A DNA stretch of 64,000 bases from Williamsia limnetica (GTDB lineage: Bacteria > Actinomycetota > Actinomycetes > Mycobacteriales > Mycobacteriaceae), in the NCBI RefSeq assembly GCF_003217475.1, contig NZ_QJSP01000014.1:62001-126000 (forward strand), in the 5' to 3' direction. A model generated the notes under the pieces. It did not search any database. It saw only the letters and a program-made list of their open reading frames with translations, and was not told the origin of the DNA. Position 1 is the stretch's first letter, and each line of letters starts with the position of its first letter. A program made the position numbers and the translations under genes. Shown here one piece after another: positions 1-8,126 of this stretch.

Positions 1-1031
1 GCATCGCAGAATGGTGTTCGGCACGTTCTGTCACGAAGTCGGATCAGTAGTGCGAGGGCTTTGGGGAACGTGCGAGCGGCCGACTCCATTGCGACCAGGG
101 CGCCTGTTGCGGGTCGGGCGTAGAGGCGGCGCAAAGCGAGTTCGGTATCGCGCCGGGCGGCGGTGGCTATGAGTTGGCGCGCGATCTCGGCAGGGATGGG
201 CCCGTAGTCCTGGACATGTGCTGCGCCGTTGGTCTTGCCCATCAGCGCGGAGTCCGACAACACCAGGTTCACCGTGATGGGAGGTCCGTCGACCGCGGAG
301 CATCCGGTGACTCGCTCGAACAGGACGTCGGCCATGATCTGATCTCGCGAGCGTCCATCCCCCTCGGCGGTGTGGAGATCGGCGGCACGGCGCAGCGCGG
401 CGATCACCCCGACTCCTTTGGTGACTGGCAGCAAGGCGGTGACCGAGGCCATGCAATCAGGTGCGGGGCGCGAGGTGACCCTGCGGTCTTTCTCGGCTTT
501 GCCGGACCGAGCAACCACTGCATGTGGATCGCGTTCGTACGCCAGTGCTTTCGCTCGTGCCTCCAGCTTCTTGTCGCCGATCCCGTGCAGGGTGGCGGGA
601 TCCCCGCACAGTTCCGCGTCTATGGCTTGCCGGTCGGCGAGATCGAGGTAGGCGGTCTCCTTGACGAGAATGGTGGCACGCCATTCGGAGAGCAGGCCAG
701 AGCGGAGCGCGGCCATGGTGTGGGGCATCTCGTCGACCAGGGCCCGCGCGAACCCCAACATCCGGCCCCCGCGGTTCGGCGAGACCCGGGCTGCCAGCCG
801 GATTTCCGAGGCAACACCCGATCCGACCTTGCTTGCCGGAAGTCCCAGGGCGAAGTGCTCCTCACGGCGTTTGGCATTCAAGTTCATGACTGCGTTGGCC
901 TGCGCAGCCGCGCACGATGCCTTGAGTTCTTCCAAGGCGGTGAGCTGATCGACGGACTCCGTCGGAGTGACGTCGAAGTCCAGCTCGTGCAACTGCATTC
1001 GCAGCAGTGACACCGCTTCCGCACCGATCAT
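1..1031 (-). CDS. DUF222 / HNH endonuclease family protein, truncated by the window edge
   Basis: An open frame on the minus strand runs from an ATG at 1031 off the left edge, about 343 codons without a stop. The start reads MIGAEAVSLLRMQLHELDFD, followed by a long helical DUF222 region. The last visible residues (RDRTCRTPFC) are the usual entrance to the C-terminal HNH nuclease, whose catalytic residues lie outside the window. The family is the multicopy actinobacterial '13E12 repeat' type, thought to be mobile or selfish; I see no insertion-sequence ends here. The start is uncertain because no good ribosome-binding site precedes 1031. Activity cannot be judged from this fragment. Confidence 0.85.
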   Translation of the reverse strand, partial: MIGAEAVSLLRMQLHELDFDVTPTESVDQLTALEELKASCAAAQANAVMNLNAKRREEHFALGLPASKVGSGVASEIRLAARVSPNRGGRMLGFARALVDEMPHTMAALRSGLLSEWRATILVKETAYLDLADRQAIDAELCGDPATLHGIGDKKLEARAKALAYERDPHAVVARSGKAEKDRRVTSRPAPDCMASVTALLPVTKGVGVIAALRRAADLHTAEGDGRSRDQIMADVLFERVTGCSAVDGPPITVNLVLSDSALMGKTNGAAHVQDYGPIPAEIARQLIATAARRDTELALRRLYARPATGALVAMESAARTFPKALALLIRLRDRTCRTPFCD

Positions 1032-1113
1032 GAGGCCCCCAGAGTTCGTTATCGAATTTGTGTTCGAAGTGTAGATCGGGGGTCTGACAATCCAACGCAC
1101 GAAGAGTCTGCGG

Positions 1114-1512
1114 TCAGGAGGAGGCGTGATGGTGCTCGATGATTCGGACCTCGTCGGTCCGCTCGCACGTCGCATAACCGCGCCGCTTTGCGAACAACTC
1201 CCACGAGGGACGGTCCGGGTCGGTGGGGAGGTCGATGGAGCTGCCGTCGCCGAACTCCAGATGTACTGCGCCATGGTCGTCGCACTCGGCGACATCGCAG
1301 CGGTGGCCAAGCATCGTGAAAATAGGGCGTTGCTCGGGAATCACCTGTGCGGGATCGATGTCGTCGTGATCGATGCCGCGCCCACCGACCGGTGGTGAGG
1401 TGAGAGAGAAAGGCGCCCAGAGCACCAACTCGTGGTGGCCGTTGAAGAACAGGGTCAGATTGTCATCGAAGGTGAGGCGCTCGACGAAGTGGCCTTGTAT
1501 CCACAGTTGCAT
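1114..1512 (-). CDS. Conserved hypothetical protein, DUF6188-like
   Basis: A 132-residue acidic protein without signal peptide or membrane segment. It has the pattern of small actinobacterial beta-rich proteins: an N-terminal strand region (MQLWIQGHFVERLTFDD), a central loop, and a late 'LEFGDGSSIDLPTDPDRPSWEL' type motif, cited here only as the GDG...PDxxxWE signature. This resembles DUF6188, but that assignment is from memory of the motif. An in-frame ATG lies 12 bases upstream at 1524, but GGAGG sits 5 bases before the ATG at 1512, so 1512 is preferred. No function is known. It lies between the DUF222 gene and the VOC gene, all on the same strand. Confidence 0.7.
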   Translation of the reverse strand: MQLWIQGHFVERLTFDDNLTLFFNGHHELVLWAPFSLTSPPVGGRGIDHDDIDPAQVIPEQRPIFTMLGHRCDVAECDDHGAVHLEFGDGSSIDLPTDPDRPSWELFAKRRGYATCERTDEVRIIEHHHASS

Positions 1513-1578
1513 GGCAACCTCCATGTGGCGGACATCACTTTCGACCGTATACCCATGGCTCGACAGACGCGACCGCGA

Positions 1579-1926
1579 TCAGCCGACAGTCTCGGTCGAC
1601 TGGTCCAAGACGTAGAGGGTTGCGCCGCCGGGTTCCTGGTACGCAGCGAGAAAACCTCCCGGTATTTCTGCGGGCTCGTCGACGACGGTGAGTCCGTCCG
1701 GTCGTCCGGCGTGAAATGACTCGAGTTCGTCGACCACGAACACGGGTCCGGGGGCGGCGTCGGGATCGGTGGCATCGAGCATGATCTGTGCGTCGCTTCC
1801 CGGCAACGTCAACGCGGCTGTGGTGTCGCCCTCGCGCCACAACTCGGTGAAGCCGAGGCCGTCGCGGTAGAGCGTCAGCGACGCGGCAAGGTCGGTGGTC
1901 GGGACCAACAGGAACTCGAGTTTCAT
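1579..1926 (-). CDS. VOC (glyoxalase/bleomycin-resistance fold) family protein
   Basis: 115 residues, the size of a single-domain vicinal oxygen chelate protein. It opens MKLEFLLVPTTDLAASLTLYRDGLGFTE, the classic first beta-alpha-beta unit ('V.D...S..FYRDGLGF'), and ends with the second unit including YQEPGGATLYVLDQ. Members bind metals and act as glyoxalases, dioxygenases, or antibiotic-binding proteins. The substrate cannot be read from sequence. It is transcribed divergently from the TetR-family gene at 1993, and the 66-base gap contains alternating TTATG/CATAA half-sites, so it is probably that regulator's target. A GAAAGAA tract precedes the start. Confidence 0.85.
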   Translation of the reverse strand: MKLEFLLVPTTDLAASLTLYRDGLGFTELWREGDTTAALTLPGSDAQIMLDATDPDAAPGPVFVVDELESFHAGRPDGLTVVDEPAEIPGGFLAAYQEPGGATLYVLDQSTETVG

Positions 1927-1962
1927 GGCGTTCTTTCTATTCGTAGGAGTGGCGTAATTGGA

Positions 1963-1987
1963 TTATGTAGAGCATAACGGCATTATG
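1963..1987. promoter_or_regulatory. Probable operator: alternating TTATG/CATAA half-sites
   Basis: The sequence reads TTATG-N5-CATAA-N5-TTATG, giving two overlapping 15-base palindromes whose half-sites recur every 10 bases. It fills the gap between the divergent VOC gene (start 1926) and TetR-family gene (start 1993). TetR regulators commonly bind short palindromes in such gaps to repress themselves and the neighbour. Binding is an inference. Confidence 0.6.
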
Positions 1988-1992
1988 TACGA

Positions 1993-2517
1993 ATGCGTGA
2001 GTGGATGCCGATATCGACCTCCCCGAAGGGGCGGCTCGCCGTTGCTGCGGTGCGCGCGTTCGGTCCACGTCCGTTCGATGAGGTCACCCTCGGCGAGTTG
2101 GCGGCTGCCGCACACGTCACCACCGGCGCGATCTATCACCACTTCGGCAGCAAGATCGAGCTGTATTCGTTCGCGCGCGAAGACGTGGAGCGGCGATTGC
2201 TCGATCGCATGGAAGGCGCTGCAGCAGCTTCCGCGGGTGAGGGGGGCCGCTCCGCGGCGGTGAATGCTGCACTACTGGTTGGCTTCGACTTCGCGGTGCG
2301 TGAGAACTTCCTGCATATCCTCGGCGCCCCGCCCGCGGGCTCTGAAGCCGACAGGCTGGCCGACGAGATCAGCGCTATGACAGCTCCGGCGTCGCCCGTA
2401 CTCGGCCGCATGCTGGCGGGCGCCTGGCGCGCAGCGCTGGCGGCGGTGGCGGAGGGCTTCGACGTCGGTGAGGCTCGGGACGCACTCGGAACACTGGAGT
2501 TCAGCATCCCGTCCTGA
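1993..2517 (+). CDS. TetR/AcrR family transcriptional regulator
   Basis: 174 residues. The N-terminal DNA-binding domain is clear: helix-turn-helix around residues 30-55 with VTLGELAAAAHVTTGAIYHH followed by FGSKIELY. The C-terminal ligand-binding region (about 65-174) is alanine-rich and not assignable to a ligand. Divergent orientation to the VOC gene and the palindromic half-sites immediately upstream suggest autoregulation and control of that gene. The start at 1993 lies only 5 bases after the last half-site; an alternative ATG at 2005 would still keep the whole HTH. Confidence 0.9.
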   Translation: MREWMPISTSPKGRLAVAAVRAFGPRPFDEVTLGELAAAAHVTTGAIYHHFGSKIELYSFAREDVERRLLDRMEGAAAASAGEGGRSAAVNAALLVGFDFAVRENFLHILGAPPAGSEADRLADEISAMTAPASPVLGRMLAGAWRAALAAVAEGFDVGEARDALGTLEFSIPS

Positions 2518-2624
2518 TCGGTTGAGCCACCGGCACCACGCGTGGGTGGCGAGCAGCACAGCGTGAACGTATGAATGCGGCTAGTTCGCCATGTCCGGTC
2601 CCGAGCGAGTGACAGTCTGACGAG

Positions 2625-3986
2625 GTGGCGTCATCCGAAGAGGAGCTCAAGTCCCTGCAGCGTGACATCCGAAAGGCAGGTGTCGATGATCCGGTGGAGA
2701 ACACCCGCAGGAACAGCGAGCGACTCAATGCACTGGTGACACATGCCCGTACGCATTCGACGTACTTCGCCGAGCTTTATCGAGGCCTGCCCGACGAGGT
2801 GCAGTCGGTCGCGGAGCTGCCGGTCACCAACAAAGCGGAGCTGATGGCGTCGTTCGATGATTGGGTCACAGATCCGCGGATCACCCGTGGCACCGTCGAA
2901 CAGTTCTTGGCGGACTCGGACGCCGCCGGCTCCAAGTTTCTTGGGGAGTACTTGCTCACTGTTTCGTCAGGAACCACCGGCACACCAGGATATTTTGTGA
3001 CCGACCGATTCGCGATGCAGGTAGCGCGCGCTCTCGGCGTGCGCGAGCGAAGGCCTTCCATGATCGAGATCGCGCGAATCGTGAAACGCGGAAGACGAAT
3101 CGCCGTGATCTCGACCGACACCGGCCATCGGATGGCGCGGGCATTGCTGCGTTGGCAGCAAGCGGAGGCAGGTGGCGGACAGCAGGCCCGCCTGTTTCCG
3201 GTGGATTCGCCGCTCGATGATCTCGTCGATCAGCTGAACGACTACGACCCTGCAGTGCTGACCGGGTACGCGAGCGCCGTCGCGCTGCTGGCAGGGGAGC
3301 AGGTGACCGGCAGGCTTCGGATAAGTCCGGTGGTGGTGAGACCGGTCGCAGAGGGTATGAGTGAAGCGATGACACGCTTGGTCAGTCAGGCCTGGCGAGC
3401 GCCGGTGATCAACACGTACGGCGCCAACGAGTGCCTGTCGATCGCCCGGGAGTGCGCGGCGGGCCGCATGCACCTCAATTCCGACTGGGTCATCCTCGAA
3501 CCAGTGGACCGCAACGGGGCGCCCACTCCACCAGGAGAGCCTTCTCATTCGTCAGTGCTCACCACATTGTTCCGCCGTGTACAACCGATCGTGCGCTACG
3601 AGCTCGGTGACAGCATCACCATGGACATCGCGCCGTGTAAATGTGGGAACAGACTGCCGGCGTTCACCGTCACCGGGCGGATGGCTGACTTTCTGGAGTT
3701 CAGTGGTCCGCAGGGCACCGTACGCATACCGCCTCTGTTGATCACGTCTGCGGTGGACGCGGTGGCACCCAGAGCGCAGTACCAGATCGTCGTCGAGTCG
3801 CCGGACCGCGTTGCCCTGCGTCTGCGAGTACCAACCGGGGACGATCGCGATGCGGCGGCCGACGCGGCGGTCGGCAGGTTGCGCGAGTTGCTCACCGACC
3901 GCGGCCTGCACTCGGTTGCCGTCGTCGACACCGGCGAGGCCCCTCGGCGCAGTACCGGTGGAAAATTCTTGCGCGTCGTGCGCTGA
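2625..3986 (+). CDS. PaaK/CapK-like adenylate-forming ligase
   Basis: 453 residues with a GTG start. Adenylation-enzyme core motifs are visible: the phosphate loop TVSSGTTGTPGYF (about residues 107-119), an A5-type NTYGANECLS (about 263), and an A7-type VRYELGDS (about 325), with the family's C-terminal subdomain ending at a lysine-containing GGKFLR. A CxCGNR segment near residue 340 fits the phenylacetate-CoA ligase/coenzyme F390 synthetase branch, whose members activate aromatic or other carboxylates as AMP esters and thioesters. No pathway genes surround it, so the substrate is unknown. tRNA-Arg follows on the opposite strand. Confidence 0.8.
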   Translation: MASSEEELKSLQRDIRKAGVDDPVENTRRNSERLNALVTHARTHSTYFAELYRGLPDEVQSVAELPVTNKAELMASFDDWVTDPRITRGTVEQFLADSDAAGSKFLGEYLLTVSSGTTGTPGYFVTDRFAMQVARALGVRERRPSMIEIARIVKRGRRIAVISTDTGHRMARALLRWQQAEAGGGQQARLFPVDSPLDDLVDQLNDYDPAVLTGYASAVALLAGEQVTGRLRISPVVVRPVAEGMSEAMTRLVSQAWRAPVINTYGANECLSIARECAAGRMHLNSDWVILEPVDRNGAPTPPGEPSHSSVLTTLFRRVQPIVRYELGDSITMDIAPCKCGNRLPAFTVTGRMADFLEFSGPQGTVRIPPLLITSAVDAVAPRAQYQIVVESPDRVALRLRVPTGDDRDAAADAAVGRLRELLTDRGLHSVAVVDTGEAPRRSTGGKFLRVVR

Positions 3987-4019
3987 CGCGAGCGGTGCGT
4001 GCGTCAGATCCACTAGGTG

Positions 4020-4093
4020 TGCCCCCGGCAGGACTCGAACCTGCGACCTAGAGATTAGAAGGCTCTTGCTCTATCCACCTGAGCTACGGAGGC
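4020..4093 (-). tRNA. tRNA-Arg(TCT)
   Basis: The reverse complement folds as a tRNA: acceptor GCCTCCG/CGGGGGC, D-arm GCTC...GAGC, anticodon loop CTTCTAA giving anticodon TCT, and T-arm GCAGG-TTCGAGT-CCTGC. The discriminator base is A and CCA is not encoded. The anticodon stem has a C-T mismatch at positions 31-39, next to the loop; the other pairs are canonical or G-T. Confidence 0.93.
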
Positions 4094-4182
4094 GTGCCGG
4101 TACACCGGCGCGAGTGAGTATATCGGCCCCGGCTCGAGCGGGCGGACGCAAGTCACACCGGCGCGGTGCCTACCCTGAAAGA

Positions 4183-6264
4183 GTGAGTACGCCGAGCGCC
4201 GATTCGATCGACATCCGCCGTAGTGCCGCGGCGAGCATCGGGTGGGTGCTGGCCTGGGTCGCGGCTGCAGTAGCCATCGCAGTCACCGCCATCTCCGCGA
4301 GCAAGGCCCTGGATCTGGCCGGCGTCGGTGATCCCGGTGCGCTGACGCGTTACGGACTGCCCACCGTGCAGACAATCGGTGAGATCGGAGCGGTGGTTGC
4401 CGTCGGTGGGGCGCTGTTCGCGGCCTTCTTCGTTCCGCCGCAACAGGACGGGGTTCTGGACGTCGGCGGATATCGCGCAATCAGGTTCGCATCGGTGGGT
4501 GCGCTGGTCTGGGCGATCGCGGCACTGCTCATGATCCCGCTGACCATCTCGGACGCCTCCGGCTTCCCCTTGTCGGAGACTCTGACGGTTGATCGCATGA
4601 CCACAGCCTTCGACCAGGTGGCCGATGCGCGATCCTGGTTGTGGACGGCCATCTTCGCGTTGATCTGCGCGATCGTTGCCCGGATCGCGTTGCGCTGGAC
4701 GTGGACCCTCATCACGTTGCCGCTGGCGTTGTTGACGCTGATGCCGATAGCCATCGCGGGACATTCGTCGACCGGCGGAAGCCACGATGTCGCCACCAAC
4801 AGCCTGATTCTGCACATCGTCGGCGCCTGCCTTTGGATGGGTGGCCTGTTCGCGCTGCTGGCCTACGCACGCGGAGGCGGCCAGTTCACGGCCCTGGCGA
4901 CCCGGCGGTATTCGCGTGTGGCCTTCTGGTGCTTCATCGTCGTGGGAGCCAGTGGAGTCGTCAATGCACTGGTCCGGGTGCACATCGATCAACTCTTCAC
5001 CGAGACCTACGGGCAGCTCGTGCTCGCAAAACTCGCCGCATTGGTCGTCCTCGGTGGTTTCGGCGCCTGGCATCGGCGTACGACCATCCCGGCTCTGTCC
5101 GGTGATGCCGGTAGCAAGCCGTTCGTCAGATTCGCATTCGTCGAGTTGCTCGTGTTCGCGGCGACTTTCGGTATCGCGGTCGGGCTCTCGCGTACCCCGC
5201 CGCCGGCCAACGTCGATCCGGCCGACATGCCGGCCGCCGAACTCGTCCTTGGTTACCGCATCGACGAGGCGCCGACCTTCGGTGCCCTGCTGACCGACTG
5301 GCGCTTCGACCTGCTGTTCGGCACCCTGGCGATCGTCATGGCCGTGGTGTATCTGCGCGGCGTGATCAGGCTCCGCCGCCGCGGGGACGCGTGGCCGATC
5401 GGACGCACGATCACGTGGATGCTGGGGTGCGCGGCGTTGCTGTTCGCAACCTCGTCAGGACTGGGAAAGTACGCGCCCGCGCTGTTCAGCATGCACATGA
5501 TCGCGCATATGGTCCTGTCGATGCTGGTGCCGGTACTTCTGGTCCTCGGCGGCCCGGTGACCCTGGCGCTGCGGGCGCTGTCGCCTGCCGGACGCGGCGC
5601 ACCTCCGGGCCCCCGTGAGTGGATCCTGACACTCCTGCACAGTCCGTTCTCGAAGTTCATGACCCACCCACTGGTCGCGTCGGTGCTCTTTGTCGGCAGC
5701 TATTACGTGCTGTACCTGGGCGGTGTGTTCGAGCTGCTGGCGGACTATCACGCAGCGCACGTCGCGATGAACCTGCATTTCATGGTCAGCGGCTACCTCT
5801 TCTACTGGGTTGTCATCGGTATCGACCCGGCACCTCGCACGCTGTCACCGGTGGCCAAGCTCGCGATGGTGTTCGGCTCCCTGCCATTCCATGCGTTCTT
5901 CGGCGTTGCTTTGATGAGCACCGACAACATCATCGCGCGCGATTACTACAACAGCCTGATGCTGCCGTGGAACCCCGACCTGATGAGTGATCAGCGCCTC
6001 GGCGGCGGCATCGCCTGGGCAGCAGGTGAGATACCGCTCGTCCTGGTGATGCTCGCGTTGCTGGTGCAATGGAGTCGGCAGGATCAAAGGCAGGCGACCC
6101 GCTTCGACCGGCGAGAAGAGCGCGATGACGGTGCGGAGCTGGCGAGCTACAACGCGATGCTCGCCCAGCTCTCCGGCAGGCCGCAGGCATCCGATCCGCC
6201 GCCCGCCGCCCCCGTCGGCGAGTCCGCCGAAACGGATGTCGACTCGCCTGGTACCCGCTCCTGA
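4183..6264 (+). CDS. CopD/CtaG fusion: copper-resistance D and cytochrome c oxidase assembly membrane protein
   Basis: 693 residues from the GTG at 4183; the frame is open far upstream but that part crosses the tRNA. It is almost wholly membrane-spanning. The N-terminal half has a CopD-type region (about 120-330) with histidines in or near membrane segments, such as HIVGACLWMGG. The C-terminal half is a CtaG_2 domain (about 370-640) with MHMIAHMVLSMLVP and further HxxxH spacing. Such fusions are common in actinobacteria and are thought to move copper into or across the membrane for cytochrome oxidase assembly. The tail after residue 640 is hydrophilic and proline-rich. It precedes ssb by 149 bases. 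Confidence 0.88.
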   Translation: MSTPSADSIDIRRSAAASIGWVLAWVAAAVAIAVTAISASKALDLAGVGDPGALTRYGLPTVQTIGEIGAVVAVGGALFAAFFVPPQQDGVLDVGGYRAIRFASVGALVWAIAALLMIPLTISDASGFPLSETLTVDRMTTAFDQVADARSWLWTAIFALICAIVARIALRWTWTLITLPLALLTLMPIAIAGHSSTGGSHDVATNSLILHIVGACLWMGGLFALLAYARGGGQFTALATRRYSRVAFWCFIVVGASGVVNALVRVHIDQLFTETYGQLVLAKLAALVVLGGFGAWHRRTTIPALSGDAGSKPFVRFAFVELLVFAATFGIAVGLSRTPPPANVDPADMPAAELVLGYRIDEAPTFGALLTDWRFDLLFGTLAIVMAVVYLRGVIRLRRRGDAWPIGRTITWMLGCAALLFATSSGLGKYAPALFSMHMIAHMVLSMLVPVLLVLGGPVTLALRALSPAGRGAPPGPREWILTLLHSPFSKFMTHPLVASVLFVGSYYVLYLGGVFELLADYHAAHVAMNLHFMVSGYLFYWVVIGIDPAPRTLSPVAKLAMVFGSLPFHAFFGVALMSTDNIIARDYYNSLMLPWNPDLMSDQRLGGGIAWAAGEIPLVLVMLALLVQWSRQDQRQATRFDRREERDDGAELASYNAMLAQLSGRPQASDPPPAAPVGESAETDVDSPGTRS

Positions 6265-6281
6265 CGTCGCGAACTGCCGAC

Positions 6282-6290
6282 TTGTCCACA
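6282..6290 (+). promoter_or_regulatory. DnaA-box-like nonamer upstream of ssb
   Basis: TTGTCCACA, the form of DnaA box favoured in high-GC actinobacteria, lies between the CtaG-type gene and ssb. A degenerate copy (TCTCCACA) follows about 12 bases after it. A single nonamer may be chance; it could also link ssb expression to DnaA. Confidence 0.35.
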
Positions 6291-6413
6291 GTTGTGCCGC
6301 GTCTCCACAGATGACCCCGTTCGGCCCGTGTGTCCTCTTCGCGGGCGGTCATGCTGATCAGACGAGCCAATTCGTCGACCGGTCGATGCCGGGAGAATCA
6401 GCAGGGGGAGTTC

Positions 6414-6863
6414 ATGTACGAGACCTACACGACCGTGATCGGCACCGTCATCTCGCAACCGCGTCGCCGCCAGACGGCGTCGGGGGAGGATGTCTTCTCG
6501 TTCCGCATGGCGTGCAATTCGCGCCGGCTGGACAAGCGCAACGGTGAATGGGTTGACGGCCCCACTCTGTATCTGACCGTCAGTTGCTGGCGAAAGCTCA
6601 TCGACGGGGTGGTGTCGGTGGTGGCGAAAGGCAGGCCGGTGATCGCCCACGGGCAGATCAAGACGAACGAGTACGTGGCCGACGACGGGGAGCGGCGCGC
6701 CGATCTCGAGATGACCGCGACGACCGTGGGGTTGGACCTGAGTCGCTGCGCGGTGACCTACGTCGGGGCCACCACCCGCGGCGGTCCGGGTCAATCTGTG
6801 ACCGAACCGCCGGAGGCGGTGGCGCAATCCGCTGCCGGGCACACCGACGCGGCAGCCGCCTGA
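6414..6863 (+). CDS. ssb: Single-stranded DNA-binding protein paralogue
   Basis: 149 residues from the ATG at 6414, preceded by AGGGGGAG. The OB fold occupies residues 1-115 with SSB hallmarks: MYETYTTVIGTVISQPRRR, the FSFRMACNSRR strand, YLTVSCWRK and VIAHGQIKTNEY. The C-terminus ends in GHTDAAAA and lacks the acidic DDDxPF tip that the replicative SSB uses to recruit partners, so this looks like an accessory SsbB-type paralogue. As I recall, M. tuberculosis has an SSB-like gene at the same place (Rv2478c). It stops 2 bases before the convergent membrane-protein gene. Confidence 0.88.
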   Translation: MYETYTTVIGTVISQPRRRQTASGEDVFSFRMACNSRRLDKRNGEWVDGPTLYLTVSCWRKLIDGVVSVVAKGRPVIAHGQIKTNEYVADDGERRADLEMTATTVGLDLSRCAVTYVGATTRGGPGQSVTEPPEAVAQSAAGHTDAAAA

Positions 6864-6865
6864 TC

Positions 6866-8062
6866 TCACTCCGCTGTGACCGGTTCTCCCGGCGACAGTC
6901 GCCGCAGGCCGAGTGATCCGAACCCGACCACGTAGAGCAGGGTCCACAAGACCAGCCAATCGATGAAGCCCAGGGCGTTTCCGCTGATACCGGGTGCTGC
7001 GGCCGGTTCGTGCAAGATGTGCTCGGCGGCAAAGCGGTAGTAGAGAACGAAGGTCGCGACGGCCAGCGCCAACGTGACCACCGTTCTGATCGCGAGATTG
7101 GCAGCCGTGCCGAACCCGGTCGGACGGTTACCGAAAGCGTTGGCCCAGAAGATCATCCAGAAAGCCCAGCACACACCCAGTTGGGCGGGATATTGGTGAA
7201 GGGTGTCGCCGAGGCCGTCCGCGGTGAGTGAACCGAGCAGTAACCTGATCAGTGGAAGGGCGGTGAAATAGAGGAGCGTGCCCAACGCGACGTTGCCGAT
7301 GGTCGCGGCCAGCGCGATGCGACCGGGACTGCCCGCGAGTCGCCACGGCCAGTTGTCCAGGGTCTGCCCCGTGAGGATGACCGAGACGATGATCGCGTAG
7401 AACCAGCCGAGCACGGTGTCGACCGACATCAGGGGATCGCCGCTGCTCAGGGACACCGACGGTAGACCGATGACGAAGTACAGCACCATGGTCGGTGCGG
7501 CGACGGCCGCGATCTCGGCGAGCCCGACCGCGGGTTGTTTCAGGCCGAGCTGTGGCCACGGCCAGTGCTGCCAGTTCAGAACGGCCATCACAAAGGTGCC
7601 GAAACCGAACAGCACGAACAGTGCGCCGGTGAAATAACCGAGCCCGCCGTCGCGGCCGACTGCGAAGTCGGGGTCGATGTGTCCGAGACCCTGGGCGAGC
7701 AACACAGTCATGCCGACTGAGAACAGCCCCGTAGCAGCGGCGATCGCGAGTCCGCGCCACGGCTGTCGTAGGCGGTCGAAGCCGGCGAACTCTGCGTTGA
7801 AGCCGATGAACACCACGAACAGGATCGCCCAGAACAGTGCGGCATTGAACGGGAGGGGATAGAAATTCCATGGACTGAGCTCGGGGTCGGCCAGCAGATA
7901 CCAGCTCGCCACGGACACCACCACCACAACAACAAGGTTCGCGAGTCCGAACAGGACCCAGCGCGAGGGGGCCTCGGCGTTGTCTGGTGACGCGGGCGGA
8001 TCGGGTGTCGGGTCCGCAGCGGGCGCGGGTGCTCCCGCAGCCGGTGGTGTTCTTGTCGCCAT
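6866..8062 (-). CDS. Multi-span membrane protein of unknown function
   Basis: 398 residues. The start at 8062 is chosen over the ATG at 8119 because AAGGAG lies 6 bases before it. The first 35 residues are Ala/Pro-rich and hydrophilic (TPDPPASPDNAEAP), then about ten hydrophobic segments follow with short loops. Tryptophan-rich stretches recur (WQHWPWPQLG, DNWPWRLAG), and an FxAEF motif occurs in the second segment region. There is no ATPase, transporter signature or cofactor motif that I recognise. It is divergent from the butanediol operon across a 202-base gap with inverted repeats, so co-regulation is possible but unproven. Confidence 0.7.
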   Translation of the reverse strand: MATRTPPAAGAPAPAADPTPDPPASPDNAEAPSRWVLFGLANLVVVVVVSVASWYLLADPELSPWNFYPLPFNAALFWAILFVVFIGFNAEFAGFDRLRQPWRGLAIAAATGLFSVGMTVLLAQGLGHIDPDFAVGRDGGLGYFTGALFVLFGFGTFVMAVLNWQHWPWPQLGLKQPAVGLAEIAAVAAPTMVLYFVIGLPSVSLSSGDPLMSVDTVLGWFYAIIVSVILTGQTLDNWPWRLAGSPGRIALAATIGNVALGTLLYFTALPLIRLLLGSLTADGLGDTLHQYPAQLGVCWAFWMIFWANAFGNRPTGFGTAANLAIRTVVTLALAVATFVLYYRFAAEHILHEPAAAPGISGNALGFIDWLVLWTLLYVVGFGSLGLRRLSPGEPVTAE

Positions 8063-8126
8063 CTCGATCTCCTTTGTTGGGCGGATCAGCGCAGTAACCA
8101 TGATCTGGATCACACTCACGCCGGCA

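Noticed and set aside
1-3986. Prophage or integrative element ending at tRNA-Arg
   Set aside because: The genes are accessory in character, but there is no integrase and I saw no duplicated tRNA end, so no element boundary can be supported.
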